In this document: in pieces, positions 4,915 to 5,286 of the stretch | Position numbering within the stretch: the first letter of the stretch is position 1 | Layout of the letters: every line of letters starts with the position of its first letter | Assembly (NCBI GenBank): GCA_025355835.1 | Contig: JANXYW010000033.1 | Location: 1-5,286 of the forward strand | Origin: Chloroflexota bacterium | GTDB taxonomy: Bacteria > Chloroflexota > Dehalococcoidia > DSTF01 > JACRBR01 | DNA length: 5,286 nucleotides | Direction: 5' to 3' | Made by a program: the position numbers and the translations under genes | Notes under the pieces: model-generated | What the model was told of the DNA's origin: nothing | What the model saw: the letters and a program-made list of their open reading frames with translations, nothing else | Databases searched by the model: none

Positions 4915-5286
4915 ATGAACGAGAGCCTGACGATCGGCGTGCTTGCCCGCGAGACGGGCACTTCGGCGAAGACGATTCGCTTCTATGAGGCGGAGGGCGC
5001 GTTGCCGGAGGCCCGGCGGACCACGTCCGGGTATCGCATCTACGGTCCGAGCGACGTGCGGAGGCTGCGACTCCTGCGGAACGCGCGCACGCTCGGGCTC
5101 AGCTTGCCCGAGGCGAAGATATTCGTCGAGCAGGCGTTCGCGTCCGACTGCAGCGCGTTCGCGCCCGAGCTGGCGCAGCGCATCGCGACGAAGCGGGTCG
5201 AGGTGCGGCGGCGGATCGCGGAATTGCGGAACTTGCACACCGAGCTTGTCGCGCTCGAACAGCATGTCACGCATGCGGCGTGCGTC
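4915..5286 (+). CDS. MerR-family metal-responsive regulator (N-terminal 124 residues, truncated by window end)
   Basis: The N-terminal winged helix-turn-helix covers about residues 5-72: TIGVLARETGTSAKTIRFYE, then RTTSGYRIYGPSDVRRL and the LGLSLPEAKIF segment. A long dimerisation helix follows (about 84-117), with RIAELRNLHTELVALEQ resembling the heavy-metal branch. Cysteines are C79 (SDC) and C123 (AACV); the metal-binding loop continues beyond the window. By eye C79 is about one helical turn off the ZntR/MerR cysteine, and the paired loop cysteines of CueR are not yet visible, so the metal cannot be named. The reading frame is open to the last base. The ATG is the first start after the in-frame TGA at 4879-4881, and no ribosome site precedes it, which fits leaderless translation. 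Confidence 0.9.
   Translation, partial: MNESLTIGVLARETGTSAKTIRFYEAEGALPEARRTTSGYRIYGPSDVRRLRLLRNARTLGLSLPEAKIFVEQAFASDCSAFAPELAQRIATKRVEVRRRIAELRNLHTELVALEQHVTHAACV

Noticed and set aside
4682..4918. 78-codon + strand frame spanning the arsC end and the MerR promoter
   Set aside because: It overlaps the end of arsC, runs through hairpins and the MerR operator, and has no ribosome site or motif.

Overview
This is a GC-rich window (roughly 63-66% by eye) in which every supported gene lies on the + strand. It looks like part of a metal and stress response region of an environmental bacterium. Three things suggest a high-GC, deep-branching lineage (Chloroflexota or Armatimonadota-like, held loosely): strong G/C bias at third codon positions, promoters placed so close to ATG codons that the mRNAs should be leaderless, and several palindromic repeats of the dispersed, multi-copy kind. 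No rRNA or marker gene is present to settle the taxonomy.

Layout. Positions 1-92 may hold the last codons of an upstream gene. Positions 93-282 are intergenic and carry a two-copy 28-bp repeat (period 34) followed by an ECF-type promoter. Positions 283-1380 encode an ECF sigma factor fused to a C-terminal zinc-finger (ZF-HC2, anti-sigma-like) domain. The linker between the two is encoded by a 129-bp palindrome-ended element inserted in frame. The sigma gene overlaps by 4 nt a CrtI/amine-oxidase-type FAD oxidoreductase gene (1377-2720). After 59 bp comes a stand-alone ChrB C-terminal-type chromate resistance protein (2780-3211). A 124-bp gap follows, holding a hairpin repeat and the arsR promoter/operator.

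Next is a compact arsenic operon, arsR (3336-3617), aquaporin (3614-4279) and arsC (4276-4716), with both junctions being GTGA 4-nt overlaps. This matches the known arsR-aqpS-arsC logic: arsenate is reduced by a thioredoxin-type ArsC and arsenite leaves by a MIP channel. No ArsB or Acr3 pump is visible. Positions 4717-4914 are non-coding with several dyads and end in a MerR-type 19-bp-spacer promoter. Its predicted +1 is the A of the ATG of a MerR-family regulator (4915 to the window edge, C-terminus cut off).

How the parts work together. There are three regulatory modules in a row. The first is a self-contained sigma/anti-sigma unit that probably activates itself and a flavoprotein. The second is an ArsR-controlled arsenic detoxification operon. 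The third is a MerR-controlled unit whose targets lie beyond the window. The most novel part is the first: a single-chain sigma/anti-sigma switch whose linker was apparently supplied by a mobile repeat, coupled to an uncharacterised redox flavoenzyme.
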